From assembly GCF_004014775.2 (NCBI RefSeq), contig NZ_CP042808.1, forward strand, positions 1,764,001-1,828,000: a stretch of 64,000 bases of DNA, given 5' to 3'. Each line of letters starts with the position of its first letter. Within the stretch, counting starts at the first letter, position 1. Positions 30,945 to 42,269 of this stretch are shown one piece after another. A model generated the notes under the pieces. It worked only from the letters and a program-made list of their open reading frames with translations. It searched no databases and was not told the DNA's origin. A program made the translations under genes and the position numbers. Origin of the DNA: Acetobacter oryzoeni. Its GTDB lineage: Bacteria > Pseudomonadota > Alphaproteobacteria > Acetobacterales > Acetobacteraceae.

Positions 30945-32011
30945 GCCGCCTGAACCTGATCTTGCTGTTGCGCCATAGCGTGGCGGGAAACACGTGGTTC
31001 TCGCACAGCACCAGCCGCAATTTGCTGATCATAAAAACCAGTAATCATGGCAATGGCTTCTTGTGGCGTTTCTACCCGGTTAAACGCGGCACGGAATGAG
31101 GCCGAGCCATGCAGCCCAGCCGAATACCAAGACACGTGCTTACGTGCCAACCGCAGGCCGGGGCGCTGGCCAAAGTGCTCCAGCATCATATTATAATGCT
31201 CCAGCACAATGGCTTTTTCTTCCGGCAAAGCGGGGTCTGGAATTTCCTGCCCCGTGCGCAAAGCGTGTGCCACCTGCGCCAAAAACCACGGGCGCCCGTA
31301 ACAGCCGCGCCCGATCATCACCCCATCTGCACCAGATTGGGCCAAGGCTTCCCGCGCATCTCCAACGGTAAGAATGTCACCATTCACGATAACGGGCAGA
31401 TCTACCGCTTCCTTTACATTTTTCACAAAGGCCCAGTTGGCTGTGCCGTTGTAAAATTGCTGGCGCGTGCGGCCGTGCACTGTAATCATGCGGATACCAA
31501 CATCCTGCGCAATCCGAGCCAGCACCGGTGCGTTCAGATGCTCATGGTCCCACCCCATGCGCATTTTAAGGGTAACGGGCACTGGCACGGCCTTTACCAC
31601 AGCCGCCAACAAACGCTCGGCAGCGCCTTCGTCCCGCATAAGGGCAGAACCGGCCATCTGGCCAACGGCCACTTTTTTAACCGGGCAGCCAAAGTTGATA
31701 TCAATAAGATCTGCCCCACGGCCTACGGCAATACGTGCGGCCTCTGCCATGGCGTCTGGGTCGCACCCGGCAAGCTGCACGGCATTGGGGCCGCCAGCAT
31801 CCGCCACTTCCGCCATACGCAGGGTGGTATCGTTTTCACGCACCATCGCCCAAGAGGCGATCATTTCAGAAACAACAAGACCAGCCCCCAACTTACGTGC
31901 CAGACGCCGGAACGGCAGATCTGTTACGCCAGACATGGGGGCCAGAATGACGGGGGTATCCAAAACAATACCGCCCAGATTAATGGGACGCAGGGTGGGT
32001 TGCGTATGCAC
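30941..32011 (-). CDS. dusB: tRNA-dihydrouridine synthase (NifR3/DusB)
   Basis: A 356-residue FMN enzyme that reduces uridine to dihydrouridine in tRNA. The TIM barrel begins [17 protein letters not shown]; the catalytic-cysteine segment [11 protein letters not shown] and the FMN phosphate region [15 protein letters not shown] are intact. It is the old nifR3 gene, always upstream of ntrBC in alphaproteobacteria, and shares an ATGA overlap with ntrB. The C-terminal tail after the helical domain is rich in Gln and may be a local extension. Confidence 0.94.
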   Translation of the reverse strand: MHTQPTLRPINLGGIVLDTPVILAPMSGVTDLPFRRLARKLGAGLVVSEMIASWAMVRENDTTLRMAEVADAGGPNAVQLAGCDPDAMAEAARIAVGRGADLIDINFGCPVKKVAVGQMAGSALMRDEGAAERLLAAVVKAVPVPVTLKMRMGWDHEHLNAPVLARIAQDVGIRMITVHGRTRQQFYNGTANWAFVKNVKEAVDLPVIVNGDILTVGDAREALAQSGADGVMIGRGCYGRPWFLAQVAHALRTGQEIPDPALPEEKAIVLEHYNMMLEHFGQRPGLRLARKHVSWYSAGLHGSASFRAAFNRVETPQEAIAMITGFYDQQIAAGAVREPRVSRHAMAQQQDQVQAA

Positions 32012-32095
32012 TGTTATTTCCGTTTGCCTATGATTTAGGCAAAAATACAGCCACCTTGCGCCTTACGCAACATAAGAAACTGTAATGGCGCCCGC

Positions 32096-33250
32096 TTATG
32101 GCACCAGAACAGAAACCGTGGCCGTGCAGGCAATACCTTCTTCACGCCCGGTAAAGCCCAGACGTTCGGATGTTGTGGCCTTCACGGAAATCCGATCTAC
32201 ATCCACTTCCAGCAAATCTGCCAGACGCTTGCGCATGGCTTCGGAATGCGGGCCAATTTTGGGGCGTTCGCAAATCAGGGTAAGATCAGCGTTCACCAGC
32301 ATGCCGCCGCGTTCACGGATACGCTGGCCTGCGTGCACCAGAAAGCGGGCGCTATCTGCGTTTTTCCACTCATTCTGGCTGGGCGGGAAGTGGCGGCCAA
32401 TATCACCTTCAGCCAACGCACCGTAAATGGCATCGCACAGCGCATGAATGCCCACATCGGCATCGGAATGCCCGGCCAGCCCTTTGGTATGTGGCACCGT
32501 AATGCCGCACAGGATGAGCGGACGCCCTTCCTCAAACGCATGCACATCGTAACCCAGCCCTACGCGCGGCAGGAGCGTGGGGCCGATCAGTCGTTCCAGA
32601 CGCACCAGATCACCCTCATATGTCAGCTTGATATTGTCTTCATCGCCAGCCACCAGTGCTACGCTGAACCCTGCATCTTCCAGCAGCTTGGCATCATCCG
32701 TTGCACTTACGGATGCCGCACCCCGGTGGAGATCTAAAAACAGGCCAAAGCGAAAGCCCTGTGGCGTTTGGGCGCGATAAAGATGATCCCGCGGCACGGT
32801 GCCATCAATCACACCATCTTTTTCCCGCTTGAGGGTATCCGCCACCGGCACCGCCGGAATAGCACCGGGATGCTGCTCCAGCGCAGAAACCACATTGCTG
32901 ATAACCTGCGCGGTTACATATGGGCGGGCGCCATCATGCACCAGCACGATATCCGGCTTTTCAGCTTCTGGCAGTTTGTCCAGTGCTTCCAACCCTGCCC
33001 GCACGCTGGCCTGCCGGGTTTCACCCCCCGCGACTGGCGGCAGAATCTTCAACCCTTCCAACGCCTCGTTCAAGGAGGCAGGATCTCCGACCGGCTGAAT
33101 AAAGGTGACATGAGGCAATAAGGCTTGCGCTGCATGACGGATTACGGGTTGTCCAGCCAGCAGCACATACTGCTTGGGAATGGAAGAACCCGTGGTGGCG
33201 GCATAACGACTGCCCGTACCGGCAGCCAAAAGAATGGCGGCTACTCGCAT
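32096..33250 (-). CDS. ispDF: Bifunctional IspD-IspF
   Basis: A 384-residue fusion for two steps of the non-mevalonate isoprenoid pathway: the N-terminal IspD part (to about residue 225) adds CMP to methylerythritol phosphate, and the C-terminal IspF part makes the cyclic diphosphate. Seen are [24 protein letters not shown], and, in Isp[13 protein letters not shown] and [17 protein letters not shown] with the metal ligands. I use the ATG at 33250, where the IspD motif begins; a TTG at 33286 is an alternative without a well-placed ribosome site. The gene follows the GtrB-like gene and precedes dusB, all on the minus strand. Confidence 0.95.
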   Translation of the reverse strand: MRVAAILLAAGTGSRYAATTGSSIPKQYVLLAGQPVIRHAAQALLPHVTFIQPVGDPASLNEALEGLKILPPVAGGETRQASVRAGLEALDKLPEAEKPDIVLVHDGARPYVTAQVISNVVSALEQHPGAIPAVPVADTLKREKDGVIDGTVPRDHLYRAQTPQGFRFGLFLDLHRGAASVSATDDAKLLEDAGFSVALVAGDEDNIKLTYEGDLVRLERLIGPTLLPRVGLGYDVHAFEEGRPLILCGITVPHTKGLAGHSDADVGIHALCDAIYGALAEGDIGRHFPPSQNEWKNADSARFLVHAGQRIRERGGMLVNADLTLICERPKIGPHSEAMRKRLADLLEVDVDRISVKATTSERLGFTGREEGIACTATVSVLVP

Positions 33251-33311
33251 GCACGAAGCAATGCGGCGGGCAGCCTTGTCCGTCAAGCCTCAAAATAGGC
33301 AGGGCACAGCT

Positions 33312-34313
33312 TTATGCTTCAGGCGTGTGCTCTTTTTCCTGCGCGGGGCGATAAGCTTCCACCAAATATAGCGGGCGTTTTTTGGTTTCATTAAAAATAC
33401 GACCGACATATTCACCTATCAGGCCGACCGTCATAAGCTGGATACCGCCTAAAAACAGGATAACAGCCATAAGGCTGGGATAACCTGCCACGCGATTGCC
33501 AAACAACAGGGTGCACCCAACAATCCAGATACCGTAGCACACGGCCAGTATGGAAATGCCAAGCCCCATATATGTGCTTAACTGAAGCGGCAGCACTGAA
33601 AACGAGGTAATGCCCTCTAGCGCAAAGTTCCATAAAGACCAGTAATTAAAACTGCTCTTTCCCGCAGAACGTGGGGCGCGATCATACAAAACGGCGCGGG
33701 ATGGAAAGCCAACCCAGGCAAACAGCCCTTTCATGAACCTATGGCGTTCACGCAGCAGCAGCAGGTTATCTACCAGCCTGCGGCTCATCAGCCGAAAATC
33801 ACCCGTATCTGGCGGAATAACCACCTTATTGCCCAGCCGCTTCATCACACGGTAGAACATCCATGCTGTCAGCCGTTTGGGAATACTCTCCCCCTCCCGC
33901 GTATTGCGGCGGGCGTAAACGGTATCAACATCATCTGTCCATGCGGCAATCAGATCTGCAATAACTTCAGGCGGGTCCTGCAAATCGGCATCAATCACAA
34001 TAATGCCACGCGTACCCCGTGCATGATCCAACCCAGCTGTTAAGGCTATTTCCTTACCAAAATTGCGGGAGAGATTAACAACACTTACCCGCCCATCCTG
34101 CTCTGCCAAAGCATACATACCCGCCAGCGTTTGGTCCCGCGAGCCATCATTGACGTAAACAACCTCCCACGGTGCGCCAACACCTTCCATAACGGCAGAT
34201 AACCGCTGATGAAAAGTCCTTAGAACTTCCTGCTCATTATAACAGGGCACAACCACGCTGAACGCTGGCGAAAAACCAGTTGGCAAAGTTTTTTCCTTTA
34301 ATTCTGCACTCAA
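33312..34313 (-). CDS. GtrB/DPM-like glycosyltransferase family 2
   Basis: A 333-residue membrane-bound GT-A enzyme. The catalytic domain has VVVPCYNEQEVL, VNDGSRDQTL, VIDADLQDPPEV (metal-binding DAD) and DTGDFRLMSRR. Two C-terminal helices (about 240-310) anchor it. The family transfers glucose or another sugar from UDP- or NDP-donor to undecaprenyl (or related) phosphate. The GtrII-type gene about 580 bases upstream is the natural partner: GtrB-like enzymes make the lipid-linked sugar and GtrII-type proteins attach it to the O-antigen (pairing inferred). A GtrA-type flippase is not seen here. Confidence 0.87.
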   Translation of the reverse strand: MSAELKEKTLPTGFSPAFSVVVPCYNEQEVLRTFHQRLSAVMEGVGAPWEVVYVNDGSRDQTLAGMYALAEQDGRVSVVNLSRNFGKEIALTAGLDHARGTRGIIVIDADLQDPPEVIADLIAAWTDDVDTVYARRNTREGESIPKRLTAWMFYRVMKRLGNKVVIPPDTGDFRLMSRRLVDNLLLLRERHRFMKGLFAWVGFPSRAVLYDRAPRSAGKSSFNYWSLWNFALEGITSFSVLPLQLSTYMGLGISILAVCYGIWIVGCTLLFGNRVAGYPSLMAVILFLGGIQLMTVGLIGEYVGRIFNETKKRPLYLVEAYRPAQEKEHTPEA

Positions 34314-34571
34314 CCAAAGGTTTCCATATCAAGCAATATATCTTGCTTACCGAAGCACCTTTAAGCATTTACTCTATATGAGATAGGTAAATACAAAAAC
34401 ATTAAATATAGTGATAACATGTTTTCTCACCCCCAATGTTGTCAAATACGCAACAGCAGGAAATAAATCTGTAATACTCTTTTATTCCAAGGCCCGCATA
34501 GCTTTAGAAGAAAATTACAAAGAGTATGTTAATTTACTTCTAATATCTTCTCTTTCAGGGACAACATGACC
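34314..34571. other. AT-rich gap with no gene seen
   Basis: An AT-rich stretch upstream of the GtrB-like gene and before the transposase remnant. No open frame with coding character, no tRNA and no clear hairpin were found. It probably holds the promoter of the minus-strand gtrB-like/ispDF/dusB/ntr series. Confidence 0.5.
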
Positions 34572-34773
34572 TCAGAGCCTAGAGAGATCGAAAAGCCCTT
34601 GATTGAGTTTGAGATGCGGCTTTTTCCTGTAAACCTTTGAGACAAAGCCCTGCTTTTCCATGAAATTTTCATTGGCTTTTAAGCGATAGGCCGTGCCCGC
34701 CCTTGTGCGACAGCTTTGCCGGTTTGTCTTGCCAAGCCCGATCTTCAACATCAAAGAAATCGGGCTGTTTCAT
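34572..34773 (-). pseudogene. IS5-family transposase remnant with internal deletions
   Basis: Pieces of a transposase appear in correct order on the minus strand but joined by deletions and in different frames. They are an N-terminus MKQPDFFDVEDR beginning at 34773, a middle piece WQDKPAKLSHK, and a piece AYRLKANENFMEKQGFVSK followed by YRKKPHLK. From memory these match the IS5-group transposases common in acetic acid bacteria, in which the third piece follows the catalytic domain. The whole remnant is only about 200 bases, so the element is dead. It marks the left edge of the AT-rich glucosyltransferase gene. Confidence 0.75.
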
Positions 34774-34814
34774 ATCACTATTCCGCCAACCAGAACCGGA
34801 GAAACAGAATCACA

Positions 34815-34851
34815 GAGAGTTCTTCAAAACCACAAGTTTTTTAGAACTCTC
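34815..34851 (-). terminator. Hairpin after the GtrII-type gene
   Basis: GAGAGTTCT (34815-34823) and AGAACTCTC (34843-34851) form a perfect nine-bp stem, with an inner AAAAC/GTTTT pairing. It lies about 40 bases past the minus-strand stop at 34891. No clean T-run follows, so its strength as a terminator is uncertain. Confidence 0.5.
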
Positions 34852-34890
34852 CACCTTTAAAGAGCCTCCTTTTATCTATCTATAAAATAA

Positions 34891-36378
34891 CTATTTACAG
34901 GCTGCTTTTGTAAAATCGACTATCGCCATTTTATCTCTGGCGCGCAAAACAAAAAACTTGTTACGGGTTAATACATTGTATGAACATTTTTCCGCCAGTA
35001 TATCGTTACGCTCTGCCCCCTCAATAAAAACTTCATCAACAAACCCATACATACCAATTCTGCGTTCGCCCCAATACCAACCATCACGTATGTATTTATC
35101 AACCAATGTTCCTATGATTTTATAAATACTCCGAGAATACTCCACCTGAGGAGCATAAGGAATTTCACCGTCAATAACGACTTTCGTATGATCATTTGAA
35201 ACCAAATAAGGGTTAGCTAGCGCCAAAATCTGATTTGTAAATTCGTTTTGCTCTTTTAACGCTGAGGCATATGTAGCGCACAGACTAAAAGAATAGAGTG
35301 CAATACAGGCAACAGCTATATTAATGTATTCATAACGAACATATTTTTGGGCTCCGAATATAAGAAGCAAAAAGACAAATGGGAAAGCTATCAATATCCG
35401 CAGCCACCATGGTGGATAAAATATGAAAACATTCAAACCCAAACCGCAAAGAAATATAGAGAAAACCAGAAAAAATATAGAGAAAACAGAAACGAGTTTT
35501 ATTTTCTCTACTGAAATATATTTATATGCAGAAAACAAAAACATGCAGAACAATGGAAGAGCGGACATAAAAAATCTAAAATCAATATTATGCCTAATGA
35601 AAATTAAGCCATTTTTGATATTAAATAAGAAATTCTTAAAGACTTCAGGTTCTTGAAAAATGCTTACACTTCTTCCAAATGAAATCTGCACATGGAATAA
35701 CTTTAAAATAATTTCATAAAAAAGAGTTGAGCCAACAAATGCAGCCATTCCATAAGCTAATATGGAAACTGATTTTATAAAATTTCTCTCAAGTACAAAC
35801 TTCGTCGCAAAAATAGCGCATAAAGAAACATATCCAGCTACGGTAGACTGATATGTCATCCAAGCCAACATAAGAGAAATAACAGAAGTTAGAAAAAAAA
35901 GCTTTCTATCTTCAATAAAAATAAAAGGGAAAACCACCAAAAATACAGATACCGACATAATCAAAGAGTCATATCTATAAGTTAAATTTTCAAGCATAAA
36001 AGGTGAAATCATTATAAATAAAGGTGCGATAGAAAAACAATTTCTCCTTAATATTTTCATTGAATCACATATTAATATTCCTGAAAAAACAAGAATTAAT
36101 GATGAAATTATTGTTGTGTAAGGAAATAAATCTACTTGTTTTACTCTAATCGATGCAAAATTCAGATTCAAAAGCCACATAATCGCATTTGCAAAAAAAC
36201 GACCATCCTGTGACCAACCATATCCATAAATGACCCTATCATAGTCATCCATGTAATAGACATCACTTAACAAAATAGGAAATACATACAAAAAAGACAG
36301 TAAGTATAAAAAATAAACCCCCTTAACCCTAAAAGATGCTGAAAAGGCATCTTTTATATTTTCGACAAAAGAAGCCAT
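34891..36378 (-). CDS. GtrII-type glucosyltransferase, AT-rich
   Basis: A 495-residue membrane protein with about ten helices. The early motif YYMDDYDRVIYGYGW and the following DGRFFANAIMW match the Glucos_trans_II (GtrII) family, in which acidic residues of the first extracytoplasmic loop are catalytic. These enzymes move a glucosyl residue from lipid phosphate to the O-antigen in the periplasm. The base composition is far richer in A and T than its neighbours, which suggests horizontal transfer. It is preceded by glf and followed by an IS remnant, and the GtrB-like gene at 33312 is a likely source of its lipid-linked donor (inference). Confidence 0.8.
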   Translation of the reverse strand: MASFVENIKDAFSASFRVKGVYFLYLLSFLYVFPILLSDVYYMDDYDRVIYGYGWSQDGRFFANAIMWLLNLNFASIRVKQVDLFPYTTIISSLILVFSGILICDSMKILRRNCFSIAPLFIMISPFMLENLTYRYDSLIMSVSVFLVVFPFIFIEDRKLFFLTSVISLMLAWMTYQSTVAGYVSLCAIFATKFVLERNFIKSVSILAYGMAAFVGSTLFYEIILKLFHVQISFGRSVSIFQEPEVFKNFLFNIKNGLIFIRHNIDFRFFMSALPLFCMFLFSAYKYISVEKIKLVSVFSIFFLVFSIFLCGLGLNVFIFYPPWWLRILIAFPFVFLLLIFGAQKYVRYEYINIAVACIALYSFSLCATYASALKEQNEFTNQILALANPYLVSNDHTKVVIDGEIPYAPQVEYSRSIYKIIGTLVDKYIRDGWYWGERRIGMYGFVDEVFIEGAERNDILAEKCSYNVLTRNKFFVLRARDKMAIVDFTKAACK

Positions 36379-36401
36379 GATTCACCTTTATGGAGCAGTT
36401 T

Positions 36402-36421
36402 AGGCCCGTAAAAACGGGCCT
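36402..36421. terminator. Hairpin between glf and the GtrII-type gene
   Basis: AGGCCCGT (36402-36409) pairs perfectly with ACGGGCCT (36414-36421) across AAAA. The T-run (TTGTTTTTT) lies on the plus-strand side only, whereas both neighbouring genes are on the minus strand. It may therefore be a leftover of a rearrangement or act as an attenuating hairpin. Confidence 0.6.
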
Positions 36422-36429
36422 CTTGTTTT

Positions 36430-37599
<1,170 letters not shown>

Positions 37600-37718
37600 T
37601 CAGTCTTTTTACACGGTATAGTACTTAGCCTTGCCGTGCTTTAGTTTTATGATTCACTGATAAACAATTTACTGAACAGAAGCTATACTGCGACACAGAA
37701 ATAGAGATGAAAGAATAA

Positions 37719-39494
37719 TTAATGATCTGAATCACTCTTGGGCTGAGCACGATAGACATTTTGCCAGAATACTTTACTTGTCAGCATTGGCAGTTTTTTA
37801 CGGTAGGAACGCCTAACAACAGAAGATCGTAAAATAAAAGCAAGGCTAGCTTTTACAAACGCCCCTAAAAGACTGAAAAATTGGGACCTGTTAAGTTGGG
37901 CCTCAAAAATATCCTGAGTTTCATATTTACGATAAACAATATGCTGGTAGCTAAAAATCAACCCCAGCAAACCACGTGTATATTCTCCAACATATACGGG
38001 CGTTTTTCGTAAGCACCATTGCGGCAACAAATGCCCATTCAGGGTTATAAGCCTGATATACTTCCGTATGCGTGTTTCTGGCTTGCCTTCATAACGGAAA
38101 GGCATTGATTGAAAATATACAGGTTCTTTACGTTGCAGGGTTTCTTTTTGGATACGCTTGGCAATGGGCATAAAATCCAGATTTTGTTGCCAAAAATCCG
38201 GCCCTTTGCTGACGTCCTGAAATGCCAGCAAAATAGCATGCGCACTCTGATATCTGCATGACAGCACACACCATAAAAAGGCCAGCCCCATCATTTTCAA
38301 AGCAGCTAAAGTCCGCCCCTGCCCCACCATAAGATAAATAGCCAAGGACGCACGCATACCCAGGTAGCGGGTAAAAGCACTTTCCTTGCTGAGAAAGTGC
38401 TCGGAAAAACAGGCAATACCATTTACCGTGACAATATTAAAATGGTTCATCAGGCCAAAGAGCGCATCATCTCCCCTTACAAAAAAGGGAAATGGGTAGG
38501 CTGATACGGCATCCAACCGAAACGCAAAAAACCACCAGCCACCATAAACGGGCTTGCCAATATCCTGCTCTAGCTTGAGCAGGTTTTCTACTGGCCTAAC
38601 ATCCGCACCTTCATGCAATGGACGGAAAACACCGCCAGAAAATTCGGCTCCTTTTTCCTGCACGCTCCATGGTTTGTGATCATCCAACAAAGTGCCTGCC
38701 AAACCTATGTGCTTATCCACACTATAGGCCAACATGGCGTAACAGCGCCGAATGGCTTCAACCTCGCAGGAAATATCATCATCCATAAAGAGGCTGTGGG
38801 TAAATGTGCCCTGCTCCTGCAGGTATAAGAGGCCACACGCAAAACCCCCGCTGCCGCCATAATTGTGGTTTTTGATAACCTTGGCCCCCGGCACCTCTGC
38901 CGGATCTAGGTTAGCTGAATTATCTATAACAATAAAATGGATCACATCCTGATAAACAGGATCTTGCAAGAGCGCCTTTTGCACCCGCTGGATGGAATTA
39001 CGCACATATTGCTGCCGATTAAAATGTGTAATGACAACGCCCAACTGCGGCACCTGCACCATGGGTGAATATGTTGCAAAATATGCTGTCTCTACCGTGC
39101 ACTCTGCCTTGGCCGTTATGCTAAAATATAGCAAACCTTCAGATAATGCAGGCCACGCCGATATTTCCTCCGAGCAGCGTATTTCGCCTTCAATTTCTTT
39201 GCTCCAAAGAGGAGTAACAACATCAGCAGTGGAACGATGAAAAAGTGTGACCTCACCTTGCCCGCGTATGTGCACGCTCAATGATAAGCGGCTTACACCA
39301 CCCGCCTGCTTCCATTTTTTTACGGAAAACGCATTGTAAAATGTATCAAAGGTAGATGTCTGCCCGGCCTGTAGCCGAAAAGCTTGGGAAGATGTATTCG
39401 CCACACGCTCTGGCAGCGCAGGACGCGCATACATTGCATCGCATTGCTCCAGCCCTTCTGTTGGCAGGATAAGACGATGCAAAACCGTAAGCAT
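37719..39494 (-). CDS. GlfT2-like galactofuranosyltransferase
   Basis: A 591-residue protein with the layout of actinobacterial GlfT2: an N-terminal beta-sandwich (about residues 30-170), a GT-A domain starting VVITHFNRQQYVRNSI, NHNYGGSGGFACGLLY, the metal-binding MDDDIS, the acceptor-side WWFFAFRL and FVRGDDALFG, then a long helical C-terminal region. Adjacent glf strongly supports galactofuranose as the donor sugar. I start at the ATG at 39494 (MLTVLHRLIL), which matches the family; a TTG at 39548 would add 18 residues. The product would be a Galf-containing surface polysaccharide (inference). Confidence 0.8.
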   Translation of the reverse strand: MLTVLHRLILPTEGLEQCDAMYARPALPERVANTSSQAFRLQAGQTSTFDTFYNAFSVKKWKQAGGVSRLSLSVHIRGQGEVTLFHRSTADVVTPLWSKEIEGEIRCSEEISAWPALSEGLLYFSITAKAECTVETAYFATYSPMVQVPQLGVVITHFNRQQYVRNSIQRVQKALLQDPVYQDVIHFIVIDNSANLDPAEVPGAKVIKNHNYGGSGGFACGLLYLQEQGTFTHSLFMDDDISCEVEAIRRCYAMLAYSVDKHIGLAGTLLDDHKPWSVQEKGAEFSGGVFRPLHEGADVRPVENLLKLEQDIGKPVYGGWWFFAFRLDAVSAYPFPFFVRGDDALFGLMNHFNIVTVNGIACFSEHFLSKESAFTRYLGMRASLAIYLMVGQGRTLAALKMMGLAFLWCVLSCRYQSAHAILLAFQDVSKGPDFWQQNLDFMPIAKRIQKETLQRKEPVYFQSMPFRYEGKPETRIRKYIRLITLNGHLLPQWCLRKTPVYVGEYTRGLLGLIFSYQHIVYRKYETQDIFEAQLNRSQFFSLLGAFVKASLAFILRSSVVRRSYRKKLPMLTSKVFWQNVYRAQPKSDSDH

Positions 39495-39580
39495 GGCAGC
39501 ACTTTCAAACAAAGTAAGAAAAGACACATCCGGCTTTAGCGCACACAAACGCCTGCCGCACCTTGTATTTTAGGAAAAAA

Positions 39581-39629
39581 TTGGCGCGCTCTTCTAGTTT
39601 CGAACCAGCGCCCCACAGCTTAGAAGGCT
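39581..39629 (-). repeat. Degenerate copy of the tRNA-Arg 3' half (attachment-site-like)
   Basis: These 49 bases match 43197-43245, the 3' half of the intact tRNA-Arg gene from the anticodon loop through CCA, with five mismatches. The match stops abruptly on the 5' side of the anticodon-loop segment (after GAAGGCT). No D-arm or 5' acceptor half follows, so it cannot fold as a tRNA. Duplication of a tRNA 3' end in the same orientation is the usual trace of site-specific integration by a tyrosine integrase. No integrase gene is present between the two copies. Confidence 0.75.
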
Positions 39630-40131
39630 AAAACTCCACGATAGTGTGTCGTGTTCGCGCTTCATTTCCAATGAGCAAAAAATGGCTTGGATACTTACTA
39701 CCCATGATCAGAGAGACCCTCTAACAAATAAAGCCACAGAAATATGCGTCATGTCTTATTCCTAGCCCCGATAATTGCGAGAGCTGCCGCAAAGACCACA
39801 CGTCACATTGCTCACCATGAAAAGTCTCACGCTATGCGTAAAATGCATCATCCAGAAATTTTAAAGAAATCATAATATAATTGTTAAGATTAAATTCTGT
39901 TGTGCATTAGGTTCTAGCAAATGTGCCTTATTGCCACTCATTCCGGTAAGACCGCCCGGCCCTTCATGAGCTTCCGCAATTTCGCCGCCGCAAGCTGTGG
40001 AACTGATCTTTTGCCAACATACCCTGCCCCCTACTAGACCTTGGATCATGGTAGGGTTTATTTCCTTCTTTCCTGCCTTTTGGGTAACGTCTATAGGTAT
40101 TTAGTAGATACTGTTTGGAGATTATAGGCCA
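39630..40131. other. Gap with a possible transposase C-terminal fragment
   Basis: This stretch inside the decayed element has no convincing gene. At about 39930-40010 the plus strand reads IATHSGKTARPFMSFRNFAA, which resembles the C-terminus of IS5-group transposases (weak, from memory). A 43-codon frame at 39744 (MRHVLFLAPIIARAAA) has no support beyond being open. The rest is AT-rich. Confidence 0.35.
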
Positions 40132-42150
40132 ATGTTTGTTATCCCATCTATAAAAGATTTTTTTCTGAAAAAGATCTAATAGATTCCGTGTGGGAATGGC
40201 GTTATGCCGATGGAAGAGTTTGCTCAACTAATTTCCAATTTTCTGAGACTGGTACGATAGAAGGTTTTTACTCAGCAAACGAGAGCACTTGGAGCCTTTC
40301 AGACGATGGGCTGAAGATTTTCCGTAGTGATAAAACTTTGATGTGGAATTTTCAGGTTCTTGAAAAGCAAAATGGAAAGTTTTTCTTTCGTAGTTTTGCC
40401 AAGCATGAAGATTTCAAAGATCAATGCTTTTACCTTACTCAAATAAGCAAAAAACAAACAGAACAAGATGATTCCGAGAAAGAAGAAACTGTCCGTCTCG
40501 TTATTTGGGACTTAGATGATACTTTCTGGGAAGGAACATTGTCTGAAGGGGAAGTTAAACTTCGACTTGATACCCTTCATATGATCAGAGAGCTTAATAA
40601 CCGCGGTATTGTAAACGCAATATGTTCAAAAAATACATATAAAGATACGCGTGAAATGCTAGAACGTCTGGGGGTATGGGACGATTTTGTTTTTGTTCAT
40701 TGATGATAATTTAATGAATCTCAATGAAGTTAAGGCCGCCGTTCCTGGTATTAGAGTTGCTGAACCAGACATTATTAAAAATTGGCAGGAAAATCCAATT
40801 TTCCGCGGCAAGCCAGATCTAAAGCACAAACGACTGAAAGCTTATCGTATACTTGAATCTAAACAAAGCGATAAAGAAAAAATTGGCGGCGATAATGAAG
40901 AATTTTTAAGAAGTAGCAATATAAGAATCAGTTTTCATACAGATGTAGAAAAAGAATTCTCTCGTATTCATGAATTGGTAAACCGCACAAACCAATTAAA
41001 CTTTACCAAAAACAGATGGCCTGAAGACGTTGAAGAAGCGCGTAAACTTTTTGAAAAAGAAGTTTCTGAAGAATTCTTTTCAGATTTTGGATACATAAAA
41101 GTCTCCGATAGTTATGGTGATTATGGTATTTGCGGTTTTTATTTCGCAAAGCCTGGATATATGCAGCATTTCCTATTTTCATGCCGCATTATGAATATGG
41201 GCGTTGAACAATACGTCTGGAATAAACTTGGCCGCAAACACATAGACATAAAGCCACCTACAGCATCTGATTTAAATAATCCTTCAAAAGTAGATTGGAT
41301 TACCTTATGCGATGATGCAAACGCCCAAGATTCTCATAAAGACGATTCATCACTAAACTCTTTGCAGGTTTGCCTGCGTGGTGCTTGTGATCTTGCAATG
41401 ACTTCTTTCTTCCTCAAGACAAAATTTGAGACGATTGAAGAATTTAATTATTCTGTGCACCCGTGGGAAGTACATACAAATGCCCGCAGTTTAGGTCTTT
41501 ATAAAGATCAAGAAAGTGATTTGGATATCCGCACAATCCTAGAGAAAACTCTTGGGCCGGATTTCAATCGTTATAATAGCGATATTATACAAGAAAAATC
41601 AGATGTGTATGTTATCTCCTTCAGCCAAGAAGGCTTTATGAGTTCATACAGACATAAAGAAACAGGCCTGATTTTGAGCCTACGTTGCATGCATATGTTT
41701 CCTGGAACAGACGCATGTGATGCTGATTACACTTCTCTTGCTTATGATGATGTAAAAGACTTTTTAACAGATACAACTGAAGAAAAGTGGACTTATTTCA
41801 AAGAAAATTACGAATTCATCGGCGGTTTTAGAAATAGCGATATTGTTAAAGAGCAATTTCAAAACGATGTGATACACATTTTTACAAGATTAAAGCATGC
41901 TCAGAAAAAAGTTATTATTCTTGGCCTGAATGAAAAAATCGGCAACCTTCCTGAGCTTGTTAAATTGTGGAGTAGTATCAATTCTATCGTCAAGCCGCTA
42001 GCTGAGGCTTATGAATATGATTATATTGACATTAATGATTACGTAAAAACAGACGCAGATCTTACTGATGAGCTAGGAGGAGCACATTATAAAAGGTCTA
42101 TATATAAAAAGTTCTCTGATGTAATCGCAGACTGCATTGCAAAAGTGTAA
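40132..42150 (+). pseudogene. Broken FkbH-like (HAD-GNAT-SGNH) gene
   Basis: A paralogue of the intact gene at 61014, inactivated twice. The likely start is the ATG at 40132; a T7 run at 40158-40164 is one T short of the frame that continues as FFSEKDLIDSVWEWRY. Near 40690 an 80-base deletion relative to the paralogue removes the stretch after DDFVF through ETVM and shifts the frame again. The N-terminal module, HAD motif I (VIWDLDDTFWEGTL), FIDDNLMNLNE, the GNAT-like NRTNQLNFTKNRW and the SGNH-like C-terminus (RGACDLAMTS, GAHYKRSIYKKFSD) are still recognisable. It is more AT-rich than the paralogue. It lies between the two tRNA-Arg copies. Confidence 0.85.
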
Positions 42151-42230
42151 GCTCTATTCCAACAACTTTTATCAGTGGTTATTTATGAAATTTTAATATT
42201 GTTTGTAACCACCAACCGATATTGATTGTA

Positions 42231-42269
42231 GTATTTCTGTCTGAATGCATTAAATTCAGACAGAAATAC
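42231..42269. repeat. Perfect 16-bp inverted repeat
   Basis: GTATTTCTGTCTGAAT (42231-42246) and ATTCAGACAGAAATAC (42254-42269) are perfect inverse copies around a seven-base loop. It lies 80 bases past the broken FkbH-like gene. No T-run follows, so it may be a terminator of an older transcript or the end of a small mobile element. Confidence 0.7.

Noticed and set aside
29925..30953. A 342-codon plus-strand frame opposite ntrB
   Set aside because: It is antisense to a well-conserved histidine kinase and has no family features.
39744..39875. A 43-codon frame beginning MRHVLFLAPIIARAAA
   Set aside because: No ribosome site, no recognised family and it lies in a decayed region; length is within chance.
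40158..40164. T7 run as a phase-variation switch for the FkbH-like paralogue
   Set aside because: The gene also carries an 80-bp frame-shifting deletion, so slipping of the T-run could not restore it.
39964..40227. An 87-codon minus-strand frame in the decayed element
   Set aside because: It overlaps the start of the broken FkbH-like gene and a possible transposase fragment on the other strand; composition is not coding-like.
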